Source of the DNA: Gracilibacillus timonensis
Lineage (GTDB): Bacteria > Bacillota > Bacilli > Bacillales > Amphibacillaceae
Reading direction: 5' to 3'
Length of the DNA: 64,000 bases
NCBI RefSeq assembly: GCF_900086715.1
Contig: NZ_FLKH01000011.1
Span: forward strand, 790,683 to 854,682
The notes below the pieces were generated by a model, which worked only from the letters and a program-made list of their open reading frames with translations, was not told the origin of the DNA and ran no database searches. Made by a program: the position numbers and the translations under genes. Shown here piece after piece: positions 8,580 to 17,852 of the stretch. Within the stretch, counting starts at the first letter, position 1; each line of letters begins with the position of its first letter.

Positions 8580-8942
8580 TCATTTTGAAAAGATCTTCAC
8601 TGCCAAAAAGGATAACGACCACAACAATATACCAATAAACATAAAAATAAGCAGGATTTTTAAGGCATCTGTGACAGAACCTACGGTAAACCAACCGCTT
8701 AGCAAAAGAATAGGGTAGACCGTTATAAGCATGATGAAAAAGTGTACAAGTGATTGCTTCCATAAGCTCCAATGATCGATATGATAAATAACACTTGCTG
8801 CAGCAACAAAGAATGCTATCAATGCAGCCAGCAGTGTACCTTTTGCGTCAGAGTTTTTTCCTTGAGTATAAAGAATGAAAGCAATACCACCCATAATTAG
8901 CAAGGGTATACCACCCCTTAATAGTGCTTGGATCATCATCAT
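8580..8942 (-). CDS. DUF3021-type four-helix membrane protein
   Basis: A 120-residue membrane protein with four predicted helices separated by short loops (for example GGIPLLIMGGIAFILYTQG and ILLIFMFIGILLWSLSFLAV). Size and pattern match DUF3021, a small membrane family often encoded beside LytTR regulators or ABC transporters and implicated in regulatory or stress functions. AGGAGGT 8 nt upstream of ATG 8942 overlaps the stop codon of the decayed permease before it, so the two were probably once co-transcribed. No LytTR gene is adjacent here. Family assignment is by pattern, not a diagnostic motif. Confidence 0.6.
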   Translation of the reverse strand: MMMIQALLRGGIPLLIMGGIAFILYTQGKNSDAKGTLLAALIAFFVAAASVIYHIDHWSLWKQSLVHFFIMLITVYPILLLSGWFTVGSVTDALKILLIFMFIGILLWSLSFLAVKIFSK

Positions 8943-8955
8943 ATGACAGCACCTC

Positions 8956-9324
8956 CTATTTCAACTCTTCTTTCATTTTGTAAATAATCGCATTGGTAGA
9001 AAATAACAATAAGAAGATGATTACTACGGCTTCGCTTGCAACATGGAGAATTGCTTCTAATTGGTTAAAATCATGGCCATGCGTAATCGTGTTCACTAGC
9101 AGGTAAGATGAAAAGTTTGTATGACCGATAAGTGATTCTAGAGCACTTGCCATCATTCCCAGCATATTTAACCCTAGAACGATGCCAATTACGATACTCG
9201 GAATAACATGTTTGACAATCAAGGTTGCACATAACATGATCACGAGAAATACCCTATGCAGCAAAAACTGTCCAATCAACAGTTTAGCGAAGTATCCCGA
9301 TTCACCAATGGGTACAAGAGGGGT
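8956..9324 (-). pseudogene. 5'-truncated ABC-2-type permease remnant
   Basis: The open frame reads back from the stop at 8956 to a TAG at 9325-9327 without an acceptable start. A TTG at 9279 has no ribosome site, and similarity appears to continue upstream of it as PIGESGYFAKLLIGQFLLH. The C-terminal half has three or four hydrophobic segments and ends NAIIYKMKEELK, a typical tail of lantibiotic or bacitracin-type ABC-2 permeases. The N-terminal half of the expected protein is missing, and no cognate ATPase gene is present. I read it as the leftover of a deleted ABC operon. Confidence 0.5.
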
Positions 9325-9822
9325 CTACCTATGCTTGATTTTGTTTTCTTTGGTGATGGAAAAGGGTATTGCATACATTAATTGATATCTTTGATTTGAT
9401 TTGTGTTTGAATAAATCTAAAGGAATCATTTTTTATGATAAAAGTAAATCGATTTCTAATATCCTTTATTTGGATTTTGTCGTATGCCAAGGAGATCAAT
9501 AATAGAGCGATAAGCATTGCTTCACTTTCTCTATAAGCTGTGTTTTTAATTTATTATATAATAAAACGCTTGGTTAATAAAATGAAATTTAAAACCTATA
9601 AGAATTTTCATTTTTGCTCTAAATACTAGTTCTTTATTACAAGATAAAAGAATCTTATTTCGAATTAACGCAAAGTCCAAATAGTAACTTAGTATCTCAA
9701 ATTGATTTGTGGATTGTCTTTTAGCTGCGTCCGATTTTAGACAAAGTCGTTTATTTTTAGCATTGTAACCGTTGTCAAACCTGTTTATACTGAGATCAAT
9801 CACAAATTAGGAGGTTAGAATA
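9325..9822. other. AT-rich intergenic region
   Basis: About 500 bp between the permease remnant and the AfuA-like gene. Two minus-strand open frames (9329-9517 and 9546-9803) have no ribosome site and no recognisable protein character and are not called. Apart from the promoter at 9763-9791, I see nothing definite. Confidence 0.5.
9763..9791 (+). promoter_or_regulatory. Candidate promoter of the AfuABC-like operon
   Basis: TTGTAA (9763-9768) and TATACT (9786-9791) are 17 bp apart, 31 bp before the TTG start at 9823. Confidence 0.5.
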
Positions 9823-10836
9823 TTGAAAAAAATAACGTATTTATTATTTGGAATGATGCTGTTTATTGTATTATCTGCTTGTAACAGTGGGGAAGAGGAT
9901 GAAAATAAATTAGTCGTTTATTCACCAAATAGTGAGGACATTATTAATACCATTATTCCGATGTTTGAACAAGAGACAGACATTGAGGTGGAACTTGTTT
10001 CTGCAGGTACGGGTGAACTACTGAAACGAATTGAAACAGAGGCAGGCAATCCTAACGGTGACATTATGTTTGGTGGAAGTAAAGCACAGATGTTAGGGCA
10101 AGCCGGTCTATTTGAAGAGTACACTTCAGCGAATAACGATAAGATGCTTTCTGACCACCAGAATGTTGATGGGTTCTTGACACCTTATGGAGCGGATGGA
10201 AGTGTTATTCTCGTCAATACTGATTTGATAGGAGATATTGAAATTAACGGATATGAAGACTTGCTGAATCCAGAATTAAAAGGAAAAATAGCAGGAGCAG
10301 ATCCTGCAAGTTCGAGTTCAGCCTTTGCTCAACTTACTAATATGCTAATGGCTATGGGTGGAGATTATTCATCAGATGAAGGATGGAGTTATGTAGAAGA
10401 ACTAGTAAGGAACATGGATGGAAAGGTCGCAAGTGGATCAGGAGCTGTGCATAAAGGAGTGGCAGATGGAGAGTACACCGTCGGACTTACTTATGAAGAT
10501 CCTGCTTTAAGTTATGTACGAGATGGTGCTCCTGTTGAAGTCATCTATCCGGAGGAAGGCGCTGTATTCCTAGATGCAGGTGTGGAAATTATTAAGGATG
10601 CCAAACATATGGATAATGCGAAGGCCTTTGTTGATTTTATTACATCAGAAAAAGCACAAAATGCCTTTGCTCAAGAATTAACCATTCGATCATTAGGAAA
10701 AGATGTCGAGGTAGCAGATTACAAAAAGCCATTCGATGAAATTAATGTGATTCAAGAAGATGAGGAATATGTAGAAGAAAACAGAAATGAAATTGTTGAT
10801 AAATATAAGGATGTATTTACTGGTGCTCAAGAATAA
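9823..10836 (+). CDS. ABC transporter substrate-binding lipoprotein (AfuA/FbpA-like)
   Basis: A 337-residue lipoprotein with a TTG start preceded by AGGAGG at 8 nt. The signal peptide ends with LSAC (Cys20). The mature part begins LVVYSPNSEDIINTIIPMFEQ and contains GAGADPASSSSAFAQLTNM-like binding-site features (the window shows AGADPASSSSAFAQLTNML). This is typical of the SBP_bac_11/FbpA group that includes iron(III), phosphonate and hexose-phosphate (AfuA) binders. The Tyr pair that binds ferric iron in FbpA is not obvious. That absence and the linked YesM/YesN pair make an organic anion or sugar phosphate more likely than iron, but this is inference. It is the first gene of a five-gene operon. 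Confidence 0.8.
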   Translation: MKKITYLLFGMMLFIVLSACNSGEEDENKLVVYSPNSEDIINTIIPMFEQETDIEVELVSAGTGELLKRIETEAGNPNGDIMFGGSKAQMLGQAGLFEEYTSANNDKMLSDHQNVDGFLTPYGADGSVILVNTDLIGDIEINGYEDLLNPELKGKIAGADPASSSSAFAQLTNMLMAMGGDYSSDEGWSYVEELVRNMDGKVASGSGAVHKGVADGEYTVGLTYEDPALSYVRDGAPVEVIYPEEGAVFLDAGVEIIKDAKHMDNAKAFVDFITSEKAQNAFAQELTIRSLGKDVEVADYKKPFDEINVIQEDEEYVEENRNEIVDKYKDVFTGAQE

Positions 10837-10872
10837 TCGTATACACAAAAAAGACAACAAAGGAGAATGACC

Positions 10873-11964
10873 GTGAGTGTAACCATCAAATTCAATGATA
10901 TAATAAAAAAATATGCTGATAAGACCGTTATTTCGGGGCTTTCTCTGGACATCAAGAAGGGTGAGTTTTTCACCCTTCTTGGGCCATCAGGTTGTGGGAA
11001 GACTACTCTGTTAAGGATGATAGCTGGTTTTAACAGTATTGAAGGTGGTGAAATATCTTTTGATGATAGAGTGATGAACCGAATAACTCCTCAACATAGA
11101 AATATTGGCATGGTATTTCAAAATTATGCTATTTTCCCAAATCTAAATGTGAAAAATAACGTTGCATTTGGATTAAAAAACAGGAAAATAGAGAAAGAAG
11201 AGATAGAGCAACGAGTGGACCGAATTTTAGATGTTGTACAAATAAGTCAATTCAAAAAAAGTATGCCAGAAAATCTCTCTGGAGGTCAACAGCAAAGAAT
11301 AGCCTTGGCACGTGCTATCGTAATGGAACCAAATGTGCTGCTTATGGATGAACCACTTTCTAATTTAGATGCCAAATTACGCATAGACATGCGAGAAGCT
11401 ATTAAGGAAATTCAGCATAAAGTAGGAATAACGACAGTTTATGTAACGCACGATCAGGAAGAAGCAATGGCAGTTTCCGATCGAATTGCAGTAATGTACA
11501 ATGGCATCATTCAACAAGTAGGTACGCCAAGAGAAATCTATCAACGTCCATCCAATATTTTTGTTGCGAGTTTTATTGGAAGAACTAATATCCTAGAAAG
11601 ATCCCTAAAACAAGAGGGTGGTAAACAAGTATTAATAATGGGAGAAGACTATAAATTAGAAATGAATCACATTCCTCAAAAGGAAAAAATAAAGATATCT
11701 ATTCGTCCAGAAGAGTTCACAATTAGCTCTACACAAGAAGGAATAGCAGGAGAAGTTCAACATAATGTTTTTTTAGGTACAAATGTTCATTACACGGTCA
11801 AACTAAATAATGATGAATTTGTTGAGGTAATACAAGAGGCTACTCTAGGCGAACCGATTGAACCTGGTACAAAGATAAAACTATTAATGAATAAGGAAAA
11901 AATTAATCTATTCGATTACGAAACAGAGAGGAATGTGCTGGAGGAGGATTCCTATGCAAAATAA
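10873..11964 (+). CDS. ABC transporter ATPase (FbpC/PotA-like)
   Basis: A 363-residue ATPase of the CUT/Fe/spermidine group. It has Walker A GPSGCGKTT, Q-loop QNYAIFPN, signature LSGGQQQRIALARAI, Walker B VLLMDEPLSNLDA and the H-loop VTHDQEEA. A C-terminal TOBE domain (about 280-355) carries ISIRPEEFTI. GTG 10873 is favoured because AGGAG at 10861-10865 is 7 nt upstream of it; an ATG two codons earlier would be only 1 nt from that site. It lies 36 bp after the binding protein and overlaps the permease by 11 bp, indicating translational coupling. Confidence 0.88.
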   Translation: MSVTIKFNDIIKKYADKTVISGLSLDIKKGEFFTLLGPSGCGKTTLLRMIAGFNSIEGGEISFDDRVMNRITPQHRNIGMVFQNYAIFPNLNVKNNVAFGLKNRKIEKEEIEQRVDRILDVVQISQFKKSMPENLSGGQQQRIALARAIVMEPNVLLMDEPLSNLDAKLRIDMREAIKEIQHKVGITTVYVTHDQEEAMAVSDRIAVMYNGIIQQVGTPREIYQRPSNIFVASFIGRTNILERSLKQEGGKQVLIMGEDYKLEMNHIPQKEKIKISIRPEEFTISSTQEGIAGEVQHNVFLGTNVHYTVKLNNDEFVEVIQEATLGEPIEPGTKIKLLMNKEKINLFDYETERNVLEEDSYAK

Positions 11965-13606
11965 TACGACCAGCAAAAGAGATATATGGAGTCTCATTAC
12001 ATTAGTTATTATTCTATTATATGCCTTAGTACTCGTATTACCATTGATTACATTATTAAAAGAAAGTATCGTAAAAGACGGAGGTTTTTCGCTTGACTAT
12101 TTTACGGAGTTTTTCACTAAGAAGTATTATTACAGCACCTTGTTCAACAGTCTGAAAGTAACTGTTGCGGTTACATTAGCTTCTTTAGTTATTGCAACCC
12201 CGTTAGCTTATATTATGACGAATTTTAAAATTAAAGGGAAACTATTTTTGCAAATACTCATTCTTATTTCTTCCATGGCACCTCCCTTTATTGGTGCTTA
12301 TGCATGGATTCTGCTGATGGGGAGAAATGGCGTTGTGACCAATTTTTTAAGTGATGTATTCCACATTACTATGCCAGATATCTATGGTTTCTCGGGGATT
12401 TTGATTGTGTTGACGCTACAATTAACACCGTTGATCTATATGTTTATGATGGGGGCGTTTAAAAGTATTGATAATTCATTGATAGAGGCTGCCGAAAGTA
12501 TGGGTTATACGGGTTTGAAAAAGGTATGGAAGGTGATTATGCCACTAATGATTCCTACTATATTAGCTGGTTCCTTACTTGTTTTCATGCGTGCTTTGGC
12601 AGACTTTGGAACCCCGATGCTAATTGGAGAAGGATTTGAGACTTTACCTGTATTGATTTTTAATGAATTCACCAGTGAAATGGGTGGTGACTCTGGTTTT
12701 GCCGCAGCAATTAGTGTTATTGTTGTTGTGATAGCATTAACCATTTTCTTGTTACAAAAATACGTTACAAATAAGAAATCTTTCTCTATGAGTGCTTTAC
12801 ATCCCATTAAGGAAAAAAAAGAAACGGGGATTCGTAATGTATTGGCTCATTTGTTTGTATATGGCTATTTAGCATTTGCCATCTTGCCGCAACTGTACGT
12901 TGTATATACTGCATTTTTAAAGACATCGGGCAGGATCTTTGTTAAAGGTTATTCGTTAGATAGTTTTAAGACAGCATTCACGCGTTCAGGCGATACAATC
13001 GTGCATACTTTTACATTAGGTTTAGTCGCACTGTTTTTTGTCATTTTGATTGCTATCTTAATTGCCTATGTGACGGTTCGACGTCGTAGTGCAGTGACCA
13101 ATGGATTGGATATTATTTCAATGGTACCATATATAGTACCTGGTTCTGTCCTTGGTGTAGCATTGTTGCTCGGTTTTAACAGCAAACCTTTTCTTCTGAG
13201 TGGTACGGCAACGATTATTATCATTGCTTTTGTAATCAGAAGGCTTCCATATACAATTCGCTCTAGCGCAGCGATCATACATCAGATCAATCCAAGCGTA
13301 GAAGAAGCTGCGGCAAGTCTTGGGGCTTCTAATTTAAAGACATTTTTTAAAATCACATTGCCAATGATGTTACCAGGTGTAATATCTGGTGCCATTCTTA
13401 GTTGGGTTACAATTATTAGTGAGCTTAGTACCTCGATCTTACTGTATACCGTTAATACAAAGACAATGACTATAGGAATATACACTGAGGTGATTCGTGG
13501 CAATTATGGTGTAGCTGCTGCTTTATCTACAATATTAATTGCTATTACGGTTATTTCATTATTAATCTTCTTTAAATTAACCGGTAAGAAAGAAGTTTCT
13601 TTATAA
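11954..13606 (+). CDS. ABC transporter permease, fused double domain (FbpB/AfuB-like)
   Basis: A 550-residue protein with about 12 membrane helices arranged as two BPD_transp_1 halves. Each half has its EAA loop: EAAESMGYTGLKKVWKVIMP near residue 180 and EEAAASLGASNLKTFFKITL near residue 455. Fused permeases of this length are typical of the FbpB/AfuB group. The start at 11954 follows GGAGGAGG at good spacing, inside the end of the ATPase gene. It forms the transmembrane path for the importer encoded by the two preceding genes. A 41-bp gap separates it from the sensor kinase, so the five genes look co-transcribed. Confidence 0.9.
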   Translation: MQNNTTSKRDIWSLITLVIILLYALVLVLPLITLLKESIVKDGGFSLDYFTEFFTKKYYYSTLFNSLKVTVAVTLASLVIATPLAYIMTNFKIKGKLFLQILILISSMAPPFIGAYAWILLMGRNGVVTNFLSDVFHITMPDIYGFSGILIVLTLQLTPLIYMFMMGAFKSIDNSLIEAAESMGYTGLKKVWKVIMPLMIPTILAGSLLVFMRALADFGTPMLIGEGFETLPVLIFNEFTSEMGGDSGFAAAISVIVVVIALTIFLLQKYVTNKKSFSMSALHPIKEKKETGIRNVLAHLFVYGYLAFAILPQLYVVYTAFLKTSGRIFVKGYSLDSFKTAFTRSGDTIVHTFTLGLVALFFVILIAILIAYVTVRRRSAVTNGLDIISMVPYIVPGSVLGVALLLGFNSKPFLLSGTATIIIIAFVIRRLPYTIRSSAAIIHQINPSVEEAAASLGASNLKTFFKITLPMMLPGVISGAILSWVTIISELSTSILLYTVNTKTMTIGIYTEVIRGNYGVAAALSTILIAITVISLLIFFKLTGKKEVSL

Positions 13607-13647
13607 AGACGAAAGAAATAAGAAATAAACAAAGGAGTGACTCTATA

Positions 13648-15345
13648 TTGAAAAAGAAAAGTTTCAAGGATGCCACGAAAAGTCTTTTTCTAAAATATAC
13701 AGTCATTCCTATTTTGGCTTTAATTGTATTATTTACAATATTCACGATTGTTATCTTTCACCTAAAGGCTGTATATGATGCTAAACAATCAGGCGTTCAC
13801 ATCGGTGAGAAGATAGAAAATGTATACAAAACCTACCAAGAAGAGATGGAAAGGATGATTTCTTCATCCGTAGTGATGGAAAGTTTGCAAACGCATTCCG
13901 ATATTAACCTTGTATACGAAGCATTCTATAACTTCAACAACCAGCAGGAGGTAAAAAGTAGTTTTTATTTGGTGGACAATCAACATGTATTTGTGGCATC
14001 TACCAATAAATCGAATGAAGAAGTGAACGATGCTATTTTGGACCAAATCGTTCCGCATTTGCGTGAAGAACCAAATAAACTGCTAACTTTAGTAGAGAAA
14101 ACAAGTTTTTCGCATGGACAGACCTCTTCTATAACCTTAGGAAAAGCAGTGAAACAAAATAATCGAATAATAGGTTACTTAATTTATAAATTATATGAGG
14201 AAGATTTTCAACGTTTAATATTTGGCGAAAAGACAGATATTGTGGTTGTCACTGACACGTATAATCATATTGTTGTGACTTCTAATGAAATTGTTCAAGG
14301 ATTGATGAACAAATTTCAACCAGAAAAAATAACAAACTCAAGAGCACAAATAAAAAATGAAAATTATTATATGAACCAAATAAAAACGGAAGATGGTCTT
14401 TTTCGTATTTATACCCTAAACAATACTGGAACAGACCGAGTGGTTCTGATCCTATATATTTTATTTATTGGTATTACAGGTTTATTTTTATTTGTCTTGC
14501 TTCGAATATTAGCAGAGAAGATGTCGAGTAAAAATGTGGACTCGATTGATAAACTATTGGTTGCCGTTTCTCAATTAAAGAAGGGTGATTTAACCTCCTA
14601 TGTGGATATTGATACCGGGGATGAATTTGAAACACTGGCGAATCAATATAACATTATGTTAGATAGCTTAAATGCTCTTGTGAAAAGAAATCAAGAACTG
14701 TCAGAAATCAAAAAAGTGAATGAAATGAAGATATTGCAAAGTCAATTCAATCCGCACTTTCTGTTTAATGTATTAGAAACATTGCGTTATACCATGATTA
14801 GTAACGTGGATAAAGCACAAGATATTATCTTATCATTGTCTTCCTTGCTACGATATAGTATTAATCAAACCGTCGATTACGTAGTTCTGGAACAAGATTT
14901 ATATTATACAATTGACTATTTGAAACTGCATCAACTAAGGTTTCGTGATCGTCTGCATTATGAAATAGATATACCGGAGGAGATTCAAGGAGCTTTTGTT
15001 CCTAAATTGTTACTACAGCCGATTATAGAGAATGCAATTAAATATGGTTATCAGAGGCAAACTAATTTGAATATATTAATCAAGGCTGTAGTTAAAGGAG
15101 AATGTATCGTGTTCACTGTGGAAGATGATGGAGGAGGAATTGCTCCTGAAAAGCTTAATGATATTCAAAGGAAGATTCAAAATGACAGAAATAGTCAAAT
15201 AGGAATCGGATTATATAATACACACCAGCGCGTGCGTCTTCAATATGGAAATGATTATGGTCTTATCATCCATAGTGTTTTGGGTGAAGGAACAACTGTA
15301 CAGATAACCATCCCATATTCTAAAGGGGGAGAACTCCATGTATAA
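13648..15345 (+). CDS. Sensor histidine kinase (YesM/LytS-type)
   Basis: A 565-residue membrane sensor with a TTG start preceded by AAAGGAGTG at 8 nt. Helices at about 18-40 and 268-290 enclose a roughly 225-residue extracellular sensing domain. A HAMP segment follows (about 290-345), then the His_kinase domain with QSQFNPHFLFNVLETLRYT (phosphoacceptor His) and an HATPase_c domain with IENAIKYGY and DDGGGI. This architecture belongs to the YesM family, partners of AraC-type response regulators and usual controllers of carbohydrate uptake. It lies downstream of the ABC genes and overlaps the regulator gene by 8 bp. It probably senses the transported solute, alone or through the binding protein. 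Confidence 0.9.
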   Translation: MKKKSFKDATKSLFLKYTVIPILALIVLFTIFTIVIFHLKAVYDAKQSGVHIGEKIENVYKTYQEEMERMISSSVVMESLQTHSDINLVYEAFYNFNNQQEVKSSFYLVDNQHVFVASTNKSNEEVNDAILDQIVPHLREEPNKLLTLVEKTSFSHGQTSSITLGKAVKQNNRIIGYLIYKLYEEDFQRLIFGEKTDIVVVTDTYNHIVVTSNEIVQGLMNKFQPEKITNSRAQIKNENYYMNQIKTEDGLFRIYTLNNTGTDRVVLILYILFIGITGLFLFVLLRILAEKMSSKNVDSIDKLLVAVSQLKKGDLTSYVDIDTGDEFETLANQYNIMLDSLNALVKRNQELSEIKKVNEMKILQSQFNPHFLFNVLETLRYTMISNVDKAQDIILSLSSLLRYSINQTVDYVVLEQDLYYTIDYLKLHQLRFRDRLHYEIDIPEEIQGAFVPKLLLQPIIENAIKYGYQRQTNLNILIKAVVKGECIVFTVEDDGGGIAPEKLNDIQRKIQNDRNSQIGIGLYNTHQRVRLQYGNDYGLIIHSVLGEGTTVQITIPYSKGGELHV

Positions 15346-16129
15346 ACTATTAGTAGTAGAAGATGAAGACATTATTAGAGAAGGTATTAGATATATCCTT
15401 GATTGGACAAATCTCCAATGTGTAGTAGTTGGTGAGGCGACCAATGGAGAAGAAGGATTGCAAAAGATTGTCGAATTAAACCCTGATATCATATTACTTG
15501 ATGTTAATATGCCATTGAAGAATGGAATTGATTTATTGGCAGAATGTGACGATAGCCATATATTTAGCACGATTATTCTTTCAGGGTATGATGATTTTAA
15601 TTATGCACAAAAGGCCATTCAATACGGTGTCAGAGAGTATTTGCTCAAACCAGTTGATCATCGTGAATTAGAAGCAGCTATTAATCGTGCTAAAAAAGAA
15701 GTAGACAATAAGAAGCAATTTCATATTATGGAGGAAAGTATGAAAACACCCGAAACAAAAAACGTGTTAAACGTAGATATCTGGACTGAATGGAAGGATC
15801 AATCACAACATGTACAACAGATGGTTACTTATATTCAAGAGTATTACGATGAGAAAATAAGTATCAATGATCTTGTTGATGAGGTAGGGATGGGAACTAC
15901 TTATTTGAATAAAAAGTTTAAAGAGGGTACAAGTTATACTTTTAATGAGTTTTTGAATCGGTATCGTATTCAGAAGGCAATCGAACGTATTAAAACGGGA
16001 GATGATAAAATTACGATGATTGCGACTGAAGTTGGTTTTAGTAATTATCGTTATTTTATAGATGTATTTAAAAAGTATACGGAATTTTTACCGAGTGATT
16101 TCATGTCATACTTTGACAATACAAAATAG
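15338..16129 (+). CDS. AraC-type response regulator (YesN-like)
   Basis: A 263-residue protein. It has a receiver domain (about 1-120) with the acidic patch VEDEDII, phosphoacceptor in IILLDVNMP and Lys in YLLKPVDH. The C-terminal AraC/XylS double helix-turn-helix (about 160-260) contains ISINDLVDEVGMGTTYLNKK and ITMIATEVGFSNYRYFIDVF. It is shorter than B. subtilis YesN, lacking most of the central linker. The start overlaps the kinase gene by 8 bp, so expression is coupled. It probably activates the promoter of this operon. No binding site was identified. Confidence 0.9.
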   Translation: MYKLLVVEDEDIIREGIRYILDWTNLQCVVVGEATNGEEGLQKIVELNPDIILLDVNMPLKNGIDLLAECDDSHIFSTIILSGYDDFNYAQKAIQYGVREYLLKPVDHRELEAAINRAKKEVDNKKQFHIMEESMKTPETKNVLNVDIWTEWKDQSQHVQQMVTYIQEYYDEKISINDLVDEVGMGTTYLNKKFKEGTSYTFNEFLNRYRIQKAIERIKTGDDKITMIATEVGFSNYRYFIDVFKKYTEFLPSDFMSYFDNTK

Positions 16130-16188
16130 TTCGGTAAACGGACATCGTTTTTATAATTGTTAGCCAAAATGTAAATGCTTTATAAAAA

Positions 16189-16218
16189 GAAGCGGGAGGC
16201 TCCTAGCTCACCCGCTTC
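16189..16218. terminator. Terminator between convergent genes
   Basis: GAAGCGGG / CCCGCTTC, 8-bp stem with 14-nt loop. On the minus strand it is followed by TTTTTATA, so it mainly serves the amino-acid permease gene. Confidence 0.8.
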
Positions 16219-16234
16219 CGAGAAACTTACTTTA

Positions 16235-17698
16235 CTAATCTTCCGTCTGTCCCAACTCTACTTCCTTACTCCCCAAAATATAATAGTTCAATTCCTTTCT
16301 TGGGATATCCTTAAAGTCTTTACGTTTAATCAAATAAAAGATAATCCCTAACACAATCCAAGCCCCAAGCGCGATTCGAGATTCAATACCTAGGAAAGCA
16401 GGTGATCCAGGGAATAGTAGTAATATAAGAAAAATAACACTTGCAATCATACCAAGGATGGCGACGATTTTCTTTCCTGGTGCTTCTATATGTCTTTTTT
16501 CATTAAAACCGGCGTCCTTTTTCATTTTGAATAAAGAAAAGGTGGCATAACAAGTATAGAAATAGGCAATAGTGACACCTACCGATGACATATCAACCAC
16601 CCATAATAAGGCTTCCCGGCCAAACCAAGGGGATAACATGGCAATGACGACGGCAAAAATGACGCCCCAGTATGGCGTATGATGCTTAGGGTGAAGGTTT
16701 GAAAAGAAGCTCGGGATGATCTTGGCACGTGACATCGCAAACAGTAAACGGCTGGATGAAATAATAAAGCCATTTAGACCAGTGAAGATTCCCATCGTTA
16801 AGGCAACCGCAAGAATAGCAAGGCCAAGTGGTCCTAGTAGTTCTTCGATGACAAAGCCTGTTCCCCAAATATGATTAGCACTAACGACCCCTTCCCATGG
16901 CTGAACCATAGACGTAGCGAGGATCATCAGGCTGTATAAAGTAGCAGCAGCTAAGATAGCAAATACAATCAGCTTAAAGGCTTTCCTAGACGGAAAATCA
17001 AATTCTTCTGCTGTTTGTGGAATATTATCAAATCCAACATAAGCCCAAGGTGCAATGGCTACAATCGAAAGAATAGCGGCAAGCATCGTGGTATCTGTTG
17101 GGAATAATGGGGTTATATTCGCTATTCCCGCCCCACCATGGCTACCGACTAACACGGTTAAGACGAGGATCGCACCTACCATTACCATACAGAAAATAAA
17201 CTGCATTCGGCCAGATAGGCTGGACCCGCGAATGTTAAAGAATCCAAAAACAATTAATAGGATCGATGCGACAATAATTTCCGTTAAATAAATATCCCAC
17301 CCCGCGATTTGATACAAGGGAATATTTTCAATTACCCTAGGGAAAATAAATTTAATCATCAGTGCAAAAGCGGAGGCATTCAATGCCACAATACATATGT
17401 ACCCTAATGTTAGGAACCAGCCAGAAATGAAGGCGTGTGTACGACCCAGGCTAACGTAAGCATAGGCAAACTCCCCACCAGAAACCGGAAAACTTTTAAT
17501 TAAAAATCCGTAGCTGACGGCAATGAGAATCATTAATAAGGCACCAATGAAGAAACCGAGGATGACCCCTAATGGTCCAGCTGTAGACATCCAGTTAACC
17601 GGCTGAACAAAGGCACCCCAGCCGATAGCGGAGCCTAATGCGATCGCCCAGACCCAATGTGGCTTTAGTGTTTTCTGTAGCGTTTTTCTCTTTTCCAT
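16235..17698 (-). CDS. APC-family amino acid permease
   Basis: A 487-residue membrane protein with about 12 helices. The N-terminal segment WVWAIALGSAIGWGAFVQP is the helix-1 Gly-rich motif of the amino acid-polyamine-organocation superfamily, and SGGEFAYAYVSLGRTHAFISG is the conserved helix-3 region. It probably imports an amino acid with a proton or exchanges amino acids across the cytoplasmic membrane. The substrate is not readable. ATG 17698 has AGAGGAGC 8 nt upstream. It is a single-gene unit with its own terminator and is unrelated to the YesMN operon opposite. A run of nine G lies 70 bp upstream at 17767-17775. Confidence 0.85.
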   Translation of the reverse strand: MEKRKTLQKTLKPHWVWAIALGSAIGWGAFVQPVNWMSTAGPLGVILGFFIGALLMILIAVSYGFLIKSFPVSGGEFAYAYVSLGRTHAFISGWFLTLGYICIVALNASAFALMIKFIFPRVIENIPLYQIAGWDIYLTEIIVASILLIVFGFFNIRGSSLSGRMQFIFCMVMVGAILVLTVLVGSHGGAGIANITPLFPTDTTMLAAILSIVAIAPWAYVGFDNIPQTAEEFDFPSRKAFKLIVFAILAAATLYSLMILATSMVQPWEGVVSANHIWGTGFVIEELLGPLGLAILAVALTMGIFTGLNGFIISSSRLLFAMSRAKIIPSFFSNLHPKHHTPYWGVIFAVVIAMLSPWFGREALLWVVDMSSVGVTIAYFYTCYATFSLFKMKKDAGFNEKRHIEAPGKKIVAILGMIASVIFLILLLFPGSPAFLGIESRIALGAWIVLGIIFYLIKRKDFKDIPRKELNYYILGSKEVELGQTED

Positions 17699-17852
17699 AA
17701 CAATAGCTCCTCTTTTCTTTTTTTGAGGGGTGTGTACGATGTTACCATAATTACCTAGATAATAAAGGGGGGGGGTTCAAAAAGTATGTTATGCTATACC
17801 CGCAAATGACGGTTATCAATCACGATTTTGTTTGTAGAAGGAAGAAGAGACT

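Noticed and set aside
9329..9803. Two short minus-strand genes before the AfuA-like operon
   Set aside because: No ribosome site, low-complexity AT-rich composition and no recognisable protein features.
17767..17775. Run of nine G as a phase-variable tract
   Set aside because: It is intergenic between two minus-strand genes and not clearly within a promoter, so any effect is speculative.
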